NCBI GenBank assembly: GCA_910586455.1
Contig: CAJUHX010000007.1
Span: 1-63,143, forward strand
DNA from: an uncultured Muribaculaceae bacterium
Lineage (GTDB): Bacteria > Bacteroidota > Bacteroidia > Bacteroidales > Muribaculaceae
Direction of reading: 5' to 3'
Length of the DNA stretch: 63,143 nt
Part shown: piece after piece, positions 16,355-25,197 of the stretch
Numbering within the stretch: the first letter of the stretch is position 1
Layout: every line of letters begins with the position of its first letter
Position numbers and translations under genes: made by a program
The notes under the pieces: model-generated
Told to the model about the DNA's origin: nothing
Databases searched by the model: none
The model's input: only the letters and a program-made list of their open reading frames with translations

Positions 16355-17551
16355 ATGCAGATTGCAAACAATAATTTACCCGAAGACATACAGCAGGCCA
16401 AACTTCGCTTCGGCATCGTAGGGTCTGCCCCTGCTCTGGTGGGTGCCGTGCAGCGCGCTATCAAGGTGGCCCCTATTGACCTCAGTGTGCTGGTGGTGGG
16501 CGAGAGCGGCGCCGGCAAGGAGTTTTTTCCTAAGATAATACACGCTTACTCGGCACGCAAACACGCCAAATACATTGCCGTGAACTGCGGCGCCATACCC
16601 GAAGGTACTATCGACTCGGAGCTGTTCGGCCACGAGAAGGGCTCCTTTACCGGCGCGGTGGCGTCGCGCAAGGGCTACTTCGAGGAGGCCGACGGAGGCA
16701 CCATATTCCTTGATGAAGTGGCCGAGCTGCCTTTGACTACTCAGGCGCGCCTGCTGCGTGTACTTGAATCAGGCGAGTTTCTGAAGGTGGGTTCCAGTAC
16801 CGTACAGCGTACCAATATCCGCGTAGTGGCCGCTACAAATGTCGACATGAGCCGTGCCGTGGCCGAGGGGCGCTTTCGCGAAGACCTCTACTACCGCCTG
16901 TCGACCGTGCAGATTTCCGTGCCGCCCCTGCGCGACCGTGGCAGCGACATAATGTTGCTGGCCCGTAAATTCGCCTCTGACTTCAGTGAGCGATACCGCT
17001 TGCCCGGCATCAGTTTTTCTGACGAGGCGCGCCGGGCACTGCTGCACTACCGCTGGCCCGGCAACGTGCGCCAGCTCAAAAACGTAATCGAGCAGCTGGC
17101 TTTGTTCGAGGCCGACAATACAGTCAGTGTGGACACACTGCAGCAGTATCTGCCGGCCAACGCCACCGTGTTCACTCCGGCCCTTTCGGGCAGCGATCGG
17201 TACGACTATCAGCGCGAGCGCGAGATGCTCTTTAATCTTATATTCAGGATGCAGCAGCAAATCGACGAACTCCGTGCCCGCGCAGGCCTCCAGTCGACTC
17301 TGCCATCCAAAGCAGAAACCGTCGACGAGTTCGAGGACATCACCCAGCAGACCCCGGCATCGGAGCGCCCTGTGCCGATGGCCCTGACCAAGTTCAGTAT
17401 ACAGCAGCCCGAAGCCAACACCGAAGCCGAGCGGCGCGCCATAAAGGATGCTCTGGACCGCAACGACGGTCGCCGCAAAGCCGCCGCCCGCGAACTCAAT
17501 ATAAGCGAACGAACCCTATATCGTAAAATTAAGGAATATGGCCTGGAATAA
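16355..17551 (+). CDS. Sigma-54-dependent Fis-family transcriptional regulator without receiver domain
   Basis: The 398-residue protein has a central AAA+ domain (Walker A GESGAGKE; the sigma-54 contact loop as GSFTGA instead of GAFTGA; Walker B GGTIFLDEVAEL; the arginine region RFREDLYYRL) and a C-terminal Fis-type helix-turn-helix (RKAAARELNISERTLYRKIK). It has only about 25 residues before the AAA+ domain and no receiver or PAS sensor. It probably activates RpoN promoters, perhaps under control of expression level alone. Its end overlaps lptE by 14 bases. Confidence 0.9.
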   Translation: MQIANNNLPEDIQQAKLRFGIVGSAPALVGAVQRAIKVAPIDLSVLVVGESGAGKEFFPKIIHAYSARKHAKYIAVNCGAIPEGTIDSELFGHEKGSFTGAVASRKGYFEEADGGTIFLDEVAELPLTTQARLLRVLESGEFLKVGSSTVQRTNIRVVAATNVDMSRAVAEGRFREDLYYRLSTVQISVPPLRDRGSDIMLLARKFASDFSERYRLPGISFSDEARRALLHYRWPGNVRQLKNVIEQLALFEADNTVSVDTLQQYLPANATVFTPALSGSDRYDYQREREMLFNLIFRMQQQIDELRARAGLQSTLPSKAETVDEFEDITQQTPASERPVPMALTKFSIQQPEANTEAERRAIKDALDRNDGRRKAAARELNISERTLYRKIKEYGLE

Positions 17552-18056
17552 GCTGCGACTCATAATGGTGCTGCTGGCCGCGTTTGTAGCGTTGCCGGGC
17601 TGCATACCCCGCTTTACGCTCAATGGCTCGGCAATCGACTACACGGTGTACAAAACCATACATGTGTCGGAATTTCCTATCCGCGCCGCTCTGGTGTACC
17701 CGCCTCTGCAGCAGACCTTTGAAAACGAACTGCTCGACTATATAACCCGCAATACACGCCTGCAGACCACCGACGGTGCGGCCGACATGCAGCTCGAAGG
17801 CGAAATCACCGGTTACTCGCTATCGCCGCAGGCGGTGACCGAGGACGCATACGCATCCAAAACCCGACTGACGATAACAGTGCGAGTGAAATATCTCGAC
17901 AACAAGGCCGAAGGCAAGGACACCGACGAGAGTTTCAGCGCCTATCGCGACTTCGACTCATCGGTAATGCTTACCGACGTGCAGGACGAACTCTGCCAGG
18001 AAATATCGAAAGAACTCGTAGAACTTATATTCAACGCCACCCTCGGCGACTGGTAA
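17538..18056 (+). CDS. lptE: LPS assembly lipoprotein LptE-like
   Basis: The 172-residue protein starts with a signal sequence and lipobox (VALPGC), followed by IPRFTLNGSAIDYTVYKTIH, the opening of Bacteroidetes LptE. In the Lpt machine LptE plugs the LptD barrel that places LPS in the outer leaflet. The assignment rests on length, lipoprotein signal and neighbours (AAA+ regulator, unknown, secG), a cluster I know from Bacteroides. It overlaps the regulator gene by 14 bases. Confidence 0.8.
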   Translation: MAWNKLRLIMVLLAAFVALPGCIPRFTLNGSAIDYTVYKTIHVSEFPIRAALVYPPLQQTFENELLDYITRNTRLQTTDGAADMQLEGEITGYSLSPQAVTEDAYASKTRLTITVRVKYLDNKAEGKDTDESFSAYRDFDSSVMLTDVQDELCQEISKELVELIFNATLGDW

Positions 18057-18060
18057 GCAC

Positions 18061-18807
18061 ATGGACGCGCAACTGCAAGAACTCCGACAATACCTGCAGG
18101 GCGACAGCCCCGCGGCTCCGGCCCCCGATGTACTGCGCGGCCTTATGGCGGCATATCCTTACTTTGCTGCGCCGGTGGCGGCGATGCTGCGCCTGTACGG
18201 CCACGACATGAATCCCGCCGAACTCTCGGCACTGCGCTCACGCCTGGGTGTGATGCTGGGCGGAACTGACCCCGCACTGCGCGCCACATGCGGCCTCGAC
18301 GACAGCTCATTCTATCCCGACGCCACCGACCGGCGCCCCGATACCACCGACGCCCTCGATACTTTCTTTGCCACATACGGCAAAACATCGCCCGAAGAAG
18401 AAGCCCTGCTCGAACGGCTTATATTCAACCCTGTGCCCGATTACGCCGACCTGCTGGCTCACGAAGAGGGGCGCGACCCGGTGCCGGACCCCGACGACGG
18501 AATACCCGACATCAAGAATCTTGCCGCCAAGCTGGCACGTCACGAACAATCCGAACAGCCTGCTCAACCGGCAGCCGAAGCCGAAGCGCCCGCTCAGACA
18601 CCCGTACAGGCCCCGCAGAGCAGCGACGACTCGCTCCTGAGTGAGAGCCTGGCCAAAATATTTATAAAACAAGGGCGATATGAGCGTGCGTATGAAATTA
18701 TTAGCAATTTAAATTTGAATTATCCGGAAAAAAGTGTTTACTTTGCAGACCAATTGCGGTTTTTGCGCAAACTGATACTTATCCAAAAGAAAAATAACCA
18801 TAAATAA
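18061..18807 (+). CDS. Conserved protein with C-terminal TPR-like segment, unknown function
   Basis: The 248-residue protein has a helical N-terminal half, a low-complexity Pro/Ala/Gln/Glu linker (about 160-195) and a C-terminal segment SLAKIFIKQGRYERAYEIIS that looks like one tetratricopeptide unit followed by the helix LNLNYPEKSVYFADQLRFLR. No signal peptide is seen. It sits between lptE and secG with gaps of four and one bases, so it is translated as part of an envelope-biogenesis operon. I do not know a function. Confidence 0.75.
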   Translation: MDAQLQELRQYLQGDSPAAPAPDVLRGLMAAYPYFAAPVAAMLRLYGHDMNPAELSALRSRLGVMLGGTDPALRATCGLDDSSFYPDATDRRPDTTDALDTFFATYGKTSPEEEALLERLIFNPVPDYADLLAHEEGRDPVPDPDDGIPDIKNLAAKLARHEQSEQPAQPAAEAEAPAQTPVQAPQSSDDSLLSESLAKIFIKQGRYERAYEIISNLNLNYPEKSVYFADQLRFLRKLILIQKKNNHK

Positions 18808-18808
18808 T

Positions 18809-19156
18809 ATGTATCTCGTACTTAGCATTCTCACAATTCTTGTAGCCGTGCTCCTGATCGGCATCGTTCTGATTCAGAAATCCAAAGGCGGCGGTCTGTC
18901 GTCGCAGTTCGGCGGCGCCGGCAATGTGATGGGCGTCCGTCAGACCAACAGCTTCCTCGAAAAAACCACCTGGACTTTGGCTGCTCTTATAGTAGTACTC
19001 TCCATAGCCTCGTCGTTCGCTCTCCGCGGCGAATCCAAAGCTGAAACCCGCTTCAACGCTCCCGCGGCTCCCGCTCCCGCTGCAGCAACCACCACCAATA
19101 CTCCGGTTGCGGCCGAAACCGAAGCCCCCGCAGCAGCAACTCCGGCAGCAGAATAA
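18809..19156 (+). CDS. secG: Preprotein translocase subunit SecG
   Basis: The 115-residue protein has two membrane helices (about 1-20 and 50-70) around the SecG signature LIQKSKGGGLSSQFGGAGNV, which includes the QxSKGGGL block that contacts SecY. The tail is a low-complexity Pro/Ala stretch. SecG assists SecYEG protein export. It closes the regulator-lptE-unknown-secG operon. Confidence 0.93.
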   Translation: MYLVLSILTILVAVLLIGIVLIQKSKGGGLSSQFGGAGNVMGVRQTNSFLEKTTWTLAALIVVLSIASSFALRGESKAETRFNAPAAPAPAAATTTNTPVAAETEAPAAATPAAE

Positions 19157-19264
19157 AAACATATTCACGAACCATACAACTGGTACGCGGCATGCCGCGT
19201 CCGCGTCTGTCATTGACTCGCGCGGACGTGGTGTGTTATATACATACTTCAGACAATAGACTAA

Positions 19265-20506
19265 ATGCAACGCTCTGATTTTGAGATAATGGCGCCGGTC
19301 GGCTGTTACGAGTCGCTCCACGCCGCCATCGATGCCGGAGCAGATGCCGTATACTTCGGTGTCGGACGGCTCAACATGCGCTCCAAGTCGAGCGTGAATT
19401 TTACTATCGACGACCTGCACAACATAGCAGACATCTGCGAACGTGCCGGCGTGAAATCGTATCTGACCGTCAATACCATTGCTTATGACGATGATTTGCC
19501 GGCAATATACGAGGTTATCGACGCCGTGGCCGGGAGTCACATATCGGCAATCATAGCCAGCGACATCGCCACCATACTGTATGCGCGCGAAAAAGGAGTG
19601 GAGGTGCATATCTCCACACAATGTAATATCAGCAATACCGAGGCGCTGCGCTTCTACAGCCGCTGGGCTGATGTGGCCGTGCTGGCACGAGAACTGAACA
19701 TGGATCAGGTGGCAGCCATACACAGGGCCATAGAAGAGCAGAACATATGCGGACCCGCCGGCAAGCCGGTGCGTATAGAAATGTTCTGCCACGGTGCGTT
19801 GTGCATGGCGGTTTCGGGCAAATGCTATCTGTCGCTGCATCAGATGAACAGCAGCGCCAACCGCGGGGCATGCACTCAGATTTGCCGTCGCGGTTACGAG
19901 GTCACCGACCTTGAAACCGGCGACCAGCTGCAGGTCGACAACAAATATATAATGTCGCCCAAAGACCTCAAGACAATCCACTTCCTTGACCGCATGATCG
20001 ACGCCGGCGTGAGGGTGTTCAAAATCGAAGGTCGCGCCCGTGGCCCCGAATATGTAAAAATCGCCGTGCAATGTTACAGTGAGGCCATAGAAGCGATATG
20101 CAATGGCACTTACAATGCCGAACTGGTAGCCGGCTGGGACGAACGCCTCGGACGCATATTCAACCGCGGATTCTGGAACGGCTATTACCTGGGTCAGCGC
20201 CTTGGCGAGTGGTCCGGCAAATACGGCTCGTCGGCCACACGTGTTAAGCATTATACTGCCAAGGGAGTGAAATATTTTTCCAAGCTGGGTGTGGGCGAGT
20301 TCCTGCTTGAGGCCGGCACCCTGAGCGTGGGCGACGAAGTAGTAGTGACCGGCCCTACTACCGGTGCGCTGATTTTCGAGGTGACAGAGATTCAGGTTGG
20401 CTGCCGCAGTGTGCAGCAGGCCGTAAAGGGCGATGCCTTCTCGATTCCGGTGCCCGCAAAAATCAGGCCCTCCGACCGCCTTTACCGCTGGGAAAAAAAC
20501 AACTGA
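19265..20506 (+). CDS. U32-family peptidase, TrhP-like tRNA hydroxylation protein
   Basis: The 413-residue protein begins with EIMAPVGCYESLHAAIDAGA and continues with the VYFGV and STQCN blocks of the U32 family. The conserved Cys set is in MFCHGALCMAVSGKCYLS and GACTQICRR. In better-studied members (TrhP/YegQ) these proteins act with prephenate in 5-hydroxyuridine formation at tRNA position 34, not as peptidases. The length and the N-terminal motif fit the TrhP branch better than the longer RlhA branch. It stands alone, 108 bases after secG. Confidence 0.82.
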   Translation: MQRSDFEIMAPVGCYESLHAAIDAGADAVYFGVGRLNMRSKSSVNFTIDDLHNIADICERAGVKSYLTVNTIAYDDDLPAIYEVIDAVAGSHISAIIASDIATILYAREKGVEVHISTQCNISNTEALRFYSRWADVAVLARELNMDQVAAIHRAIEEQNICGPAGKPVRIEMFCHGALCMAVSGKCYLSLHQMNSSANRGACTQICRRGYEVTDLETGDQLQVDNKYIMSPKDLKTIHFLDRMIDAGVRVFKIEGRARGPEYVKIAVQCYSEAIEAICNGTYNAELVAGWDERLGRIFNRGFWNGYYLGQRLGEWSGKYGSSATRVKHYTAKGVKYFSKLGVGEFLLEAGTLSVGDEVVVTGPTTGALIFEVTEIQVGCRSVQQAVKGDAFSIPVPAKIRPSDRLYRWEKNN

Positions 20507-20537
20507 CTCCAAAGTGCGAATGCGGCTGCAATTACAA

Positions 20538-20569
20538 TTTGTAAAGATGTGAAATAAGTCGTATATTTG
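20538..20569 (+). promoter_or_regulatory. Promoter of the aminotransferase gene
   Basis: TTTG at 20538-20541, a 20-base spacer and TATATTTG at 20562-20569 form a consensus Bacteroidetes promoter 24 bases before the start codon. Confidence 0.75.
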
Positions 20570-20592
20570 CAGAAAATCTCTTACTTTAAATT

Positions 20593-21789
20593 ATGGTACC
20601 CGAAATCAGTCAAAGAATTCAGGCTCTGGCAGTGTCACAGACCCTGGCTATGTCGCAACGGTCCAGCCAGCTACGCAGCGAAGGTGTGGATGTAATCAAC
20701 CTGTCGGTAGGCGAACCCGACTTTATGACCCCTGCCCACATCAAGGAAGCTGCGGTCAAAGCCATTGAAGATAACTTCTCATTCTACACTCCGGTGCCGG
20801 GCTACATGTCGCTCCGCAAAGCGGTAAGCGAAAAGCTTTGCCGCGAAAACGGCGTGGAATATGCGCCCGAGCAGATTGTAGTTGGCAACGGCGCCAAGCA
20901 GGCGTTGTGCAACGTGGTGCTTGCAACCGTAAACTCCGGCGATGAAGTCCTTATACCCACTCCGGCATGGGTGAGTTACTTTGAGATGGTTAAGCTTGCA
21001 GAAGGCATCGGCGTGGCAGTTCCTTCAGGCATCGACACCGACTTCAAAATCACGCCTGAACAGCTCGAAAATGCTATTACCGAGCGCACACGACTGCTGA
21101 TTTTCTGCTCTCCCTCAAATCCCACCGGCAGTGTGTACACTCGCGACGAATTGCAGAAACTGGTTGACGTGCTGGCAAAATATCCGCGCATAACCATAAT
21201 CTCCGACGAGATTTACGAACACATAAATTATACCGGACAATTCACCTCCATGGCATCGTTCCCCGAAATCGCCGACCGTGTGGTTCTCATCAACGGTGTT
21301 TCCAAGGCCTATGCCATGACCGGCTGGCGTATCGGCTATTGCGCCGCTCCGCTAAATCTTGCCAAGGCTGTGAGCAAACTTCAGGGCCAGTACACATCGG
21401 GTGCCTCTTCGATTGCCCAGAAGGCCGCCGAAGCCGCTTACACCGGCTCGCAGGAGTGTGTGGCCGAAATGCGCAAGGCTTTTGAGCGCCGCCGCGACCT
21501 GGTGGTGCGCATGGCACGCGAGATTCCCGGTCTTAAGGTAAATGTGCCTATGGGAGCATTCTATCTTTTCCCTGAGGTGAGCGCTTATCTTGGCAAGAGC
21601 TTTGGTGACCGCCGTATCGAAACCAGTGCCGACCTGGCCATGTATCTGCTCGAAGAAGGCCACGTGGCCACCGTCGACGGCGGTGCGTTCGGCGCTCCCG
21701 GCTACATACGCCTTAGCTACGCCACCTCCGACGAACAGCTCACCGAGGCTATGCGTCGCATTGCGGCAGCGCTGGCCAAGCTTGTCTGA
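20593..21789 (+). CDS. Class I PLP-dependent aminotransferase (aspartate aminotransferase type)
   Basis: The 398-residue enzyme has the fold-type I layout: INLSVGEPDFMTP near the N-terminus, the substrate and cofactor segment FCSPSNPTGSVY, IISDEIYEHI, and the Schiff-base lysine in NGVSKAYAMTGWRIGYC (about residue 238), with the C-terminal Arg in GYIRLSYA. These motifs match the thermophilic/AspC Ib subgroup. It exchanges amino groups between aspartate or a related amino acid and 2-oxoglutarate; exact substrates cannot be read from sequence. Confidence 0.9.
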   Translation: MVPEISQRIQALAVSQTLAMSQRSSQLRSEGVDVINLSVGEPDFMTPAHIKEAAVKAIEDNFSFYTPVPGYMSLRKAVSEKLCRENGVEYAPEQIVVGNGAKQALCNVVLATVNSGDEVLIPTPAWVSYFEMVKLAEGIGVAVPSGIDTDFKITPEQLENAITERTRLLIFCSPSNPTGSVYTRDELQKLVDVLAKYPRITIISDEIYEHINYTGQFTSMASFPEIADRVVLINGVSKAYAMTGWRIGYCAAPLNLAKAVSKLQGQYTSGASSIAQKAAEAAYTGSQECVAEMRKAFERRRDLVVRMAREIPGLKVNVPMGAFYLFPEVSAYLGKSFGDRRIETSADLAMYLLEEGHVATVDGGAFGAPGYIRLSYATSDEQLTEAMRRIAAALAKLV

Positions 21790-21817
21790 TTTTTTAGCGA
21801 AATATAACGATATAACG

Positions 21818-21847
21818 CGGCGCACGGTCATCACAGGCTGTGCGCCG
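21818..21847. terminator. Hairpin after the aminotransferase gene
   Basis: CGGCGCAC / GTGCGCCG with a 14-base loop lies 28 bases after the stop codon and is followed by TTGTTGT. It would also lie near the end of the opposing orphan transcript. Confidence 0.55.
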
Positions 21848-22033
21848 TTGTTGTATGTAGTTGTATAGGGTGTCATAAACACAACGGGGTCCACGCTCGC
21901 GCGTGGGCCCCGTATGTTAACCGTCCGGACAAACGGACGGCTAATCCAACTATAATTCATCATTCCCGGTAGCAGTACGATATACCGCACCATGAAATAC
22001 TAATTCGCTAAAAGCGTTTCAAACTACTCTTTT
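21848..22033 (-). ncRNA. Candidate structured transcript from an orphan promoter
   Basis: No recognised gene fills the 506 bases between the aminotransferase and gpsA. On the minus strand a consensus promoter (22069-22039) faces left. Its transcript would carry two stable hairpins: CCGTCCG / CGGACGG (21921-21940) and an 11-base GC-rich stem (21886-21896 with 21901-21911). A frame starting MMNYSWISRPFVRTVNIRGP runs through these hairpins and continues into the opposite strand of the aminotransferase gene, so a short protein is possible but unproven. It could be a small RNA, an antisense regulator of the aminotransferase, or a remnant. Confidence 0.35.
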
Positions 22034-22038
22034 CACTG

Positions 22039-22069
22039 CAAATTTACATAATATTTTTTAATCTCCAAA
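22039..22069 (-). promoter_or_regulatory. Orphan consensus promoter
   Basis: On the minus strand TTTG (22069-22066), 19 bases and TAAATTTG (22046-22039) match the strongest promoters in the window, yet no accepted gene follows before the aminotransferase on the other strand. Confidence 0.55.
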
Positions 22070-22237
22070 TCTTTTACTAAATTTTTTTCGAGAATTATGT
22101 AAATATGTCGCAGTGCATTCTGTAGATAGTGCTGTCAAATGTCAATCAAATGCGGCGTAACGCTCTCATTGATGCTGTAGAACAGCTATATTTGCAATAT
22201 TTGACATATCGCTGCACGGGCTGCTGGGTGCAAAAAA

Positions 22238-22273
22238 TGCCCTCTGCGACCGCCGGGCGTGTCGCAGAGGGCA
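22238..22273 (-). terminator. Terminator of lysS-gpsA
   Basis: A perfect 13-base stem TGCCCTCTGCGAC / GTCGCAGAGGGCA is followed on the minus strand by TTTTTTG, 23 bases after the gpsA stop codon. Confidence 0.85.
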
Positions 22274-22295
22274 TAATATGTTATAATTGTAATTA

Positions 22296-23291
22296 TCAGT
22301 CGAAGCTTTCGGCCATTCGGCTCATGGCCTTGGCCGGGCTGACACGACGGTACAGGATGTCGTACATGCCGTCGAGTATGGGCATCACTACTTCGAGGTG
22401 CTTGTTTATATCGTGTATGCACTTTGTGCCATAGTAGCCCTCGGCGGTCTGTTCCATTTCCATCCGTGCGGCCTGTACCGAATAGCCTTTGCCAATCATG
22501 CTGCCGAAGTTGTGGTTGCGCGAGAAGCGCGAGTAGGCGGTCACCAGCAGGTCGCCCAGATATACGCTGTCGCAGATTTGGCGGGGCCGCGGATTCACGG
22601 CGTCGATAAACCGCTCCATCTCGCGTATGGCGTTGCTCACCAGCATGGCCAGGAAATTGTCGCCTTTCTTCATGCCGTGTATTATGCCGGCTGCGATGGC
22701 GTAGACGTTTTTGAGCACTGCGGCGTATTCAATGCCGTTGACATCGCTCGAGGTTATGGTGTGCGAGTTGTTGCCGGCTATGCAGCGGGCAAAACTTGCG
22801 GCACGGTCAATGTCGGTGCATCCTATGGTGAGGTACGACGGCCTGTCGAGAGCCACTTCCTCGGCATGGCAGGGGCCGCTGATTACGAGTGCTTTCGACG
22901 GGGCCACCCCGAAGCGGTGGATCATATAGTCGGTAATAAGCTCGTTTTCGTCGGGCACAATGCCTTTTATTGCCGAAACAATGGCTTTTTGGCTCAGGTC
23001 TACCTCAATCTTGGATATATGGTCCTTGAAATAGGGAGAGGGCATGGCCAGCAGCAGGGTGTCGCAGCTGTCGCATACCTTGTTTATATCGCTGGAGAAT
23101 TCAATCCGCTCAATGTCGAAGGGTACGTCGGTGAGGTAGGCTGGGTTGTGGCGCAGCCGTTTGAACTCTTCGATACGGTCGTCGCGCCGCATATACCATG
23201 TAATGGTTTCGCAGTTCGACAGCAGCAGTTTGGCAAGAGCGGTGGCCCAGCTGCCACCACCCATCACAGCTATATTTCCGGGAAATTCCAT
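22296..23291 (-). CDS. gpsA: NAD(P)H-dependent glycerol-3-phosphate dehydrogenase
   Basis: The 331-residue protein opens with the Rossmann motif VMGGGSWATALAKLL, continues with ISGPCHAEEVALDRPSYLTI, and carries the catalytic lysine in YAAVLKNVYAIAAG, the standard GpsA pattern. It reduces dihydroxyacetone phosphate to glycerol-3-phosphate for phospholipid synthesis. It lies nine bases behind lysS on the minus strand and shares that promoter; a strong terminator follows. Confidence 0.95.
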   Translation of the reverse strand: MEFPGNIAVMGGGSWATALAKLLLSNCETITWYMRRDDRIEEFKRLRHNPAYLTDVPFDIERIEFSSDINKVCDSCDTLLLAMPSPYFKDHISKIEVDLSQKAIVSAIKGIVPDENELITDYMIHRFGVAPSKALVISGPCHAEEVALDRPSYLTIGCTDIDRAASFARCIAGNNSHTITSSDVNGIEYAAVLKNVYAIAAGIIHGMKKGDNFLAMLVSNAIREMERFIDAVNPRPRQICDSVYLGDLLVTAYSRFSRNHNFGSMIGKGYSVQAARMEMEQTAEGYYGTKCIHDINKHLEVVMPILDGMYDILYRRVSPAKAMSRMAESFD

Positions 23292-23300
23292 GGCCGGTGC

Positions 23301-24812
23301 TTAGTTCTTCTCGGGACGCATCTGCGGGAAGAACAATACTTCCTGAATGGCGATCTGTCCGGTCATAAGCATTACCAGTCGGTCCATGCCTATGCCCATG
23401 CCCGATGTGGGGGGCATGCCGTACTCGAGTGCGCGCACAAAGTCGTGGTCGATAATCATGGCCTCGTCGTCGCCTTTTGCGCCCAGACGCATCTGCTCTA
23501 CGAATCGTTCGTACTGGTCGATTGGGTCGTTGAGCTCTGAGTATGCGTTGCACAGCTCTTTGCCGTTAACCATCAGTTCGAAGCGCTCGGTGAGTTCGGG
23601 GTTTTCGCGATGGCGCTTGGTGAGGGGCGACATCTCAATGGGGTAGTCGGTGATGAAAGTGGGCTGTATGTAGTTGCCTTCGCATTTTTCGCCGAAAATT
23701 TCGTCGATAAGTTTGCCTTTGCCCATGCTCTTGTCTACTTCGATATGCAGGTCGGCGCATACCTGACGCAGACGGTCTTCGTCCATGCCGGTGATGTCCA
23801 CTCCGGTGTGGTCCTTGATGGCCTGCGCCATGGTTACACGGCGGAAGGGAGCCTTGAAATCAATTTCCTTGTCGCCTACCTGTACTTTGGTGGTGCCGTT
23901 TACGTCGAGGCATATTTTTTCGAGCATCTTTTCGGTGAACTCCATCATCCAGTTGTAGTCCTTGTAGGCTACGTAAATTTCCATGCAGGTGAACTCCGGG
24001 TTGTGTGTGCGGTCCATACCTTCGTTGCGGAAGTTCTTGGAAAATTCGTACACACCGTCGAAGCCGCCTACGATAAGGCGCTTCAGGTAAAGTTCGTTGG
24101 CGATGCGCAGATACAGCGGAATGTCGAGGGCGTTGTGGTGGGTTATGAACGGACGCGCCGCCGCACCGCCGGCAATGCTCTGCAGAATCGGAGTTTCCAC
24201 TTCGATGTATCCGGCGTTGTTGAAATATTCGCGCATGGAGTTGTACACTTTGGTGCGCTTGAGGAATATGTCTTTGATGCCTTTGTTCACCACCAGGTCG
24301 ACGTAGCGGCGGCGGTAACGCAGTTCCGGGTCGTCGAACGAGTCGTATGCCACACCGTCTTTCATTTTTACGATGGGCAGGGGGCGCAGGCTCTTGGCCA
24401 GCACGGTGAGGCTTTGGGCGTGTATTGAAATCTCGCCGGTTTTGGTGCGGAACACAAAGCCGGTGACGCCGATAAAGTCGCCGATGTCGAGCAGTTTCTT
24501 GAATACGGTGTTGTAAAGTTCCTTGTCTTCTCCTGGGCAGATGTCGTCGCGTGAGATGTAAAGCTGAATTCTGCCGTCGGCGTCCTGCAGCTCCACAAAC
24601 GAAGCCTTGCCCATAATGCGGCGGCTCATTATTCTGCCTGCCACAGCTACCTGACGGGGTTCTTCGTCGTCTTTAAAGTTTTCCTTGATTTCAACCGAAT
24701 GGCCGGTTACAGGAAATTCGGCGGCGGGATATGGCTCTATGCCCATCAGACGGAGGGTTTCGAGCGAACCACGGCGCAGCACTTCTTGTTCGCTGAGTTC
24801 TGAAGGATTCAT
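23301..24812 (-). CDS. lysS: Lysyl-tRNA synthetase, class II
   Basis: The 503-residue enzyme has an N-terminal OB-fold anticodon-binding domain (VAVAGRIMSRRIMGKASFVE) and a class II catalytic core with motif 2 FRNEGMDRTHNPEFT and motif 3 GMGIGMDRLVMLMT near the C-terminus. It charges tRNA-Lys. The length is typical of the core enzyme, without the C-terminal extension some Bacteroidetes carry. A consensus promoter lies at 24850-24881, and gpsA follows in the same transcript. Confidence 0.96.
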   Translation of the reverse strand: MNPSELSEQEVLRRGSLETLRLMGIEPYPAAEFPVTGHSVEIKENFKDDEEPRQVAVAGRIMSRRIMGKASFVELQDADGRIQLYISRDDICPGEDKELYNTVFKKLLDIGDFIGVTGFVFRTKTGEISIHAQSLTVLAKSLRPLPIVKMKDGVAYDSFDDPELRYRRRYVDLVVNKGIKDIFLKRTKVYNSMREYFNNAGYIEVETPILQSIAGGAAARPFITHHNALDIPLYLRIANELYLKRLIVGGFDGVYEFSKNFRNEGMDRTHNPEFTCMEIYVAYKDYNWMMEFTEKMLEKICLDVNGTTKVQVGDKEIDFKAPFRRVTMAQAIKDHTGVDITGMDEDRLRQVCADLHIEVDKSMGKGKLIDEIFGEKCEGNYIQPTFITDYPIEMSPLTKRHRENPELTERFELMVNGKELCNAYSELNDPIDQYERFVEQMRLGAKGDDEAMIIDHDFVRALEYGMPPTSGMGIGMDRLVMLMTGQIAIQEVLFFPQMRPEKN

Positions 24813-24849
24813 AATATGCTGTATTTTAAAAGTTTCTTAATTAAGACTA

Positions 24850-24881
24850 CAAAGTTAGCAATTTTTACGCGAGTGAGCAAA
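24850..24881 (-). promoter_or_regulatory. Promoter of lysS-gpsA
   Basis: On the minus strand TTTG (24881-24878), 20 bases and TAACTTTG (24857-24850). Between this and the glycogen promoter (24882-25161) no gene, tRNA or repeat was recognised. Confidence 0.75.
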
Positions 24882-25161
24882 CTATTGCACAAACAATGTT
24901 TTGTGGGCAATCCACTGCACTAAGCGGAGAGTGCGAGTGTATGCAGGCCGGCATGTTTGGCGATTATTCTGGGTATCGGCTTTAAAAGGTTGTATTTTAG
25001 TGGTTTGTATTAAAGCAGTTTGCGGTAGCCTGTTGTGGATTTGTGCTGGCGAAAGTGCGCTATAGGTGTCATAACATAGGCAATGTTCCCACTTTTTCTG
25101 TGTAATCTCTAACAAAACCACCTAAATTAAAATATTTTAACATAAAATCATTGAATAATTA

Positions 25162-25192
25162 TTGACATTTAAAGAAAAAGCACTTATCTTTG
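25162..25192 (+). promoter_or_regulatory. Promoter of the glycogen operon
   Basis: TTG at 25162-25164, a 20-base spacer and TATCTTTG at 25185-25192 predict a start near 25198. Confidence 0.75.
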
Positions 25193-25197
25193 CAACA

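Noticed and set aside
18779..20512. A 577-codon minus-strand frame opposite secG and the U32 gene
   Set aside because: It crosses two convincing genes and their spacer with low-complexity composition; it is a shadow.
21352..21993. A 213-codon minus-strand frame starting MVRYIVLLPGMMNYSW
   Set aside because: Most of it is the shadow of the aminotransferase. Only its first part, downstream of the orphan promoter, was kept as a candidate transcript rather than as a protein gene.
24882..25121. A 79-codon minus-strand frame upstream of lysS
   Set aside because: No promoter, motif or hydrophobic segment supports it, and its composition is that of spacer DNA.
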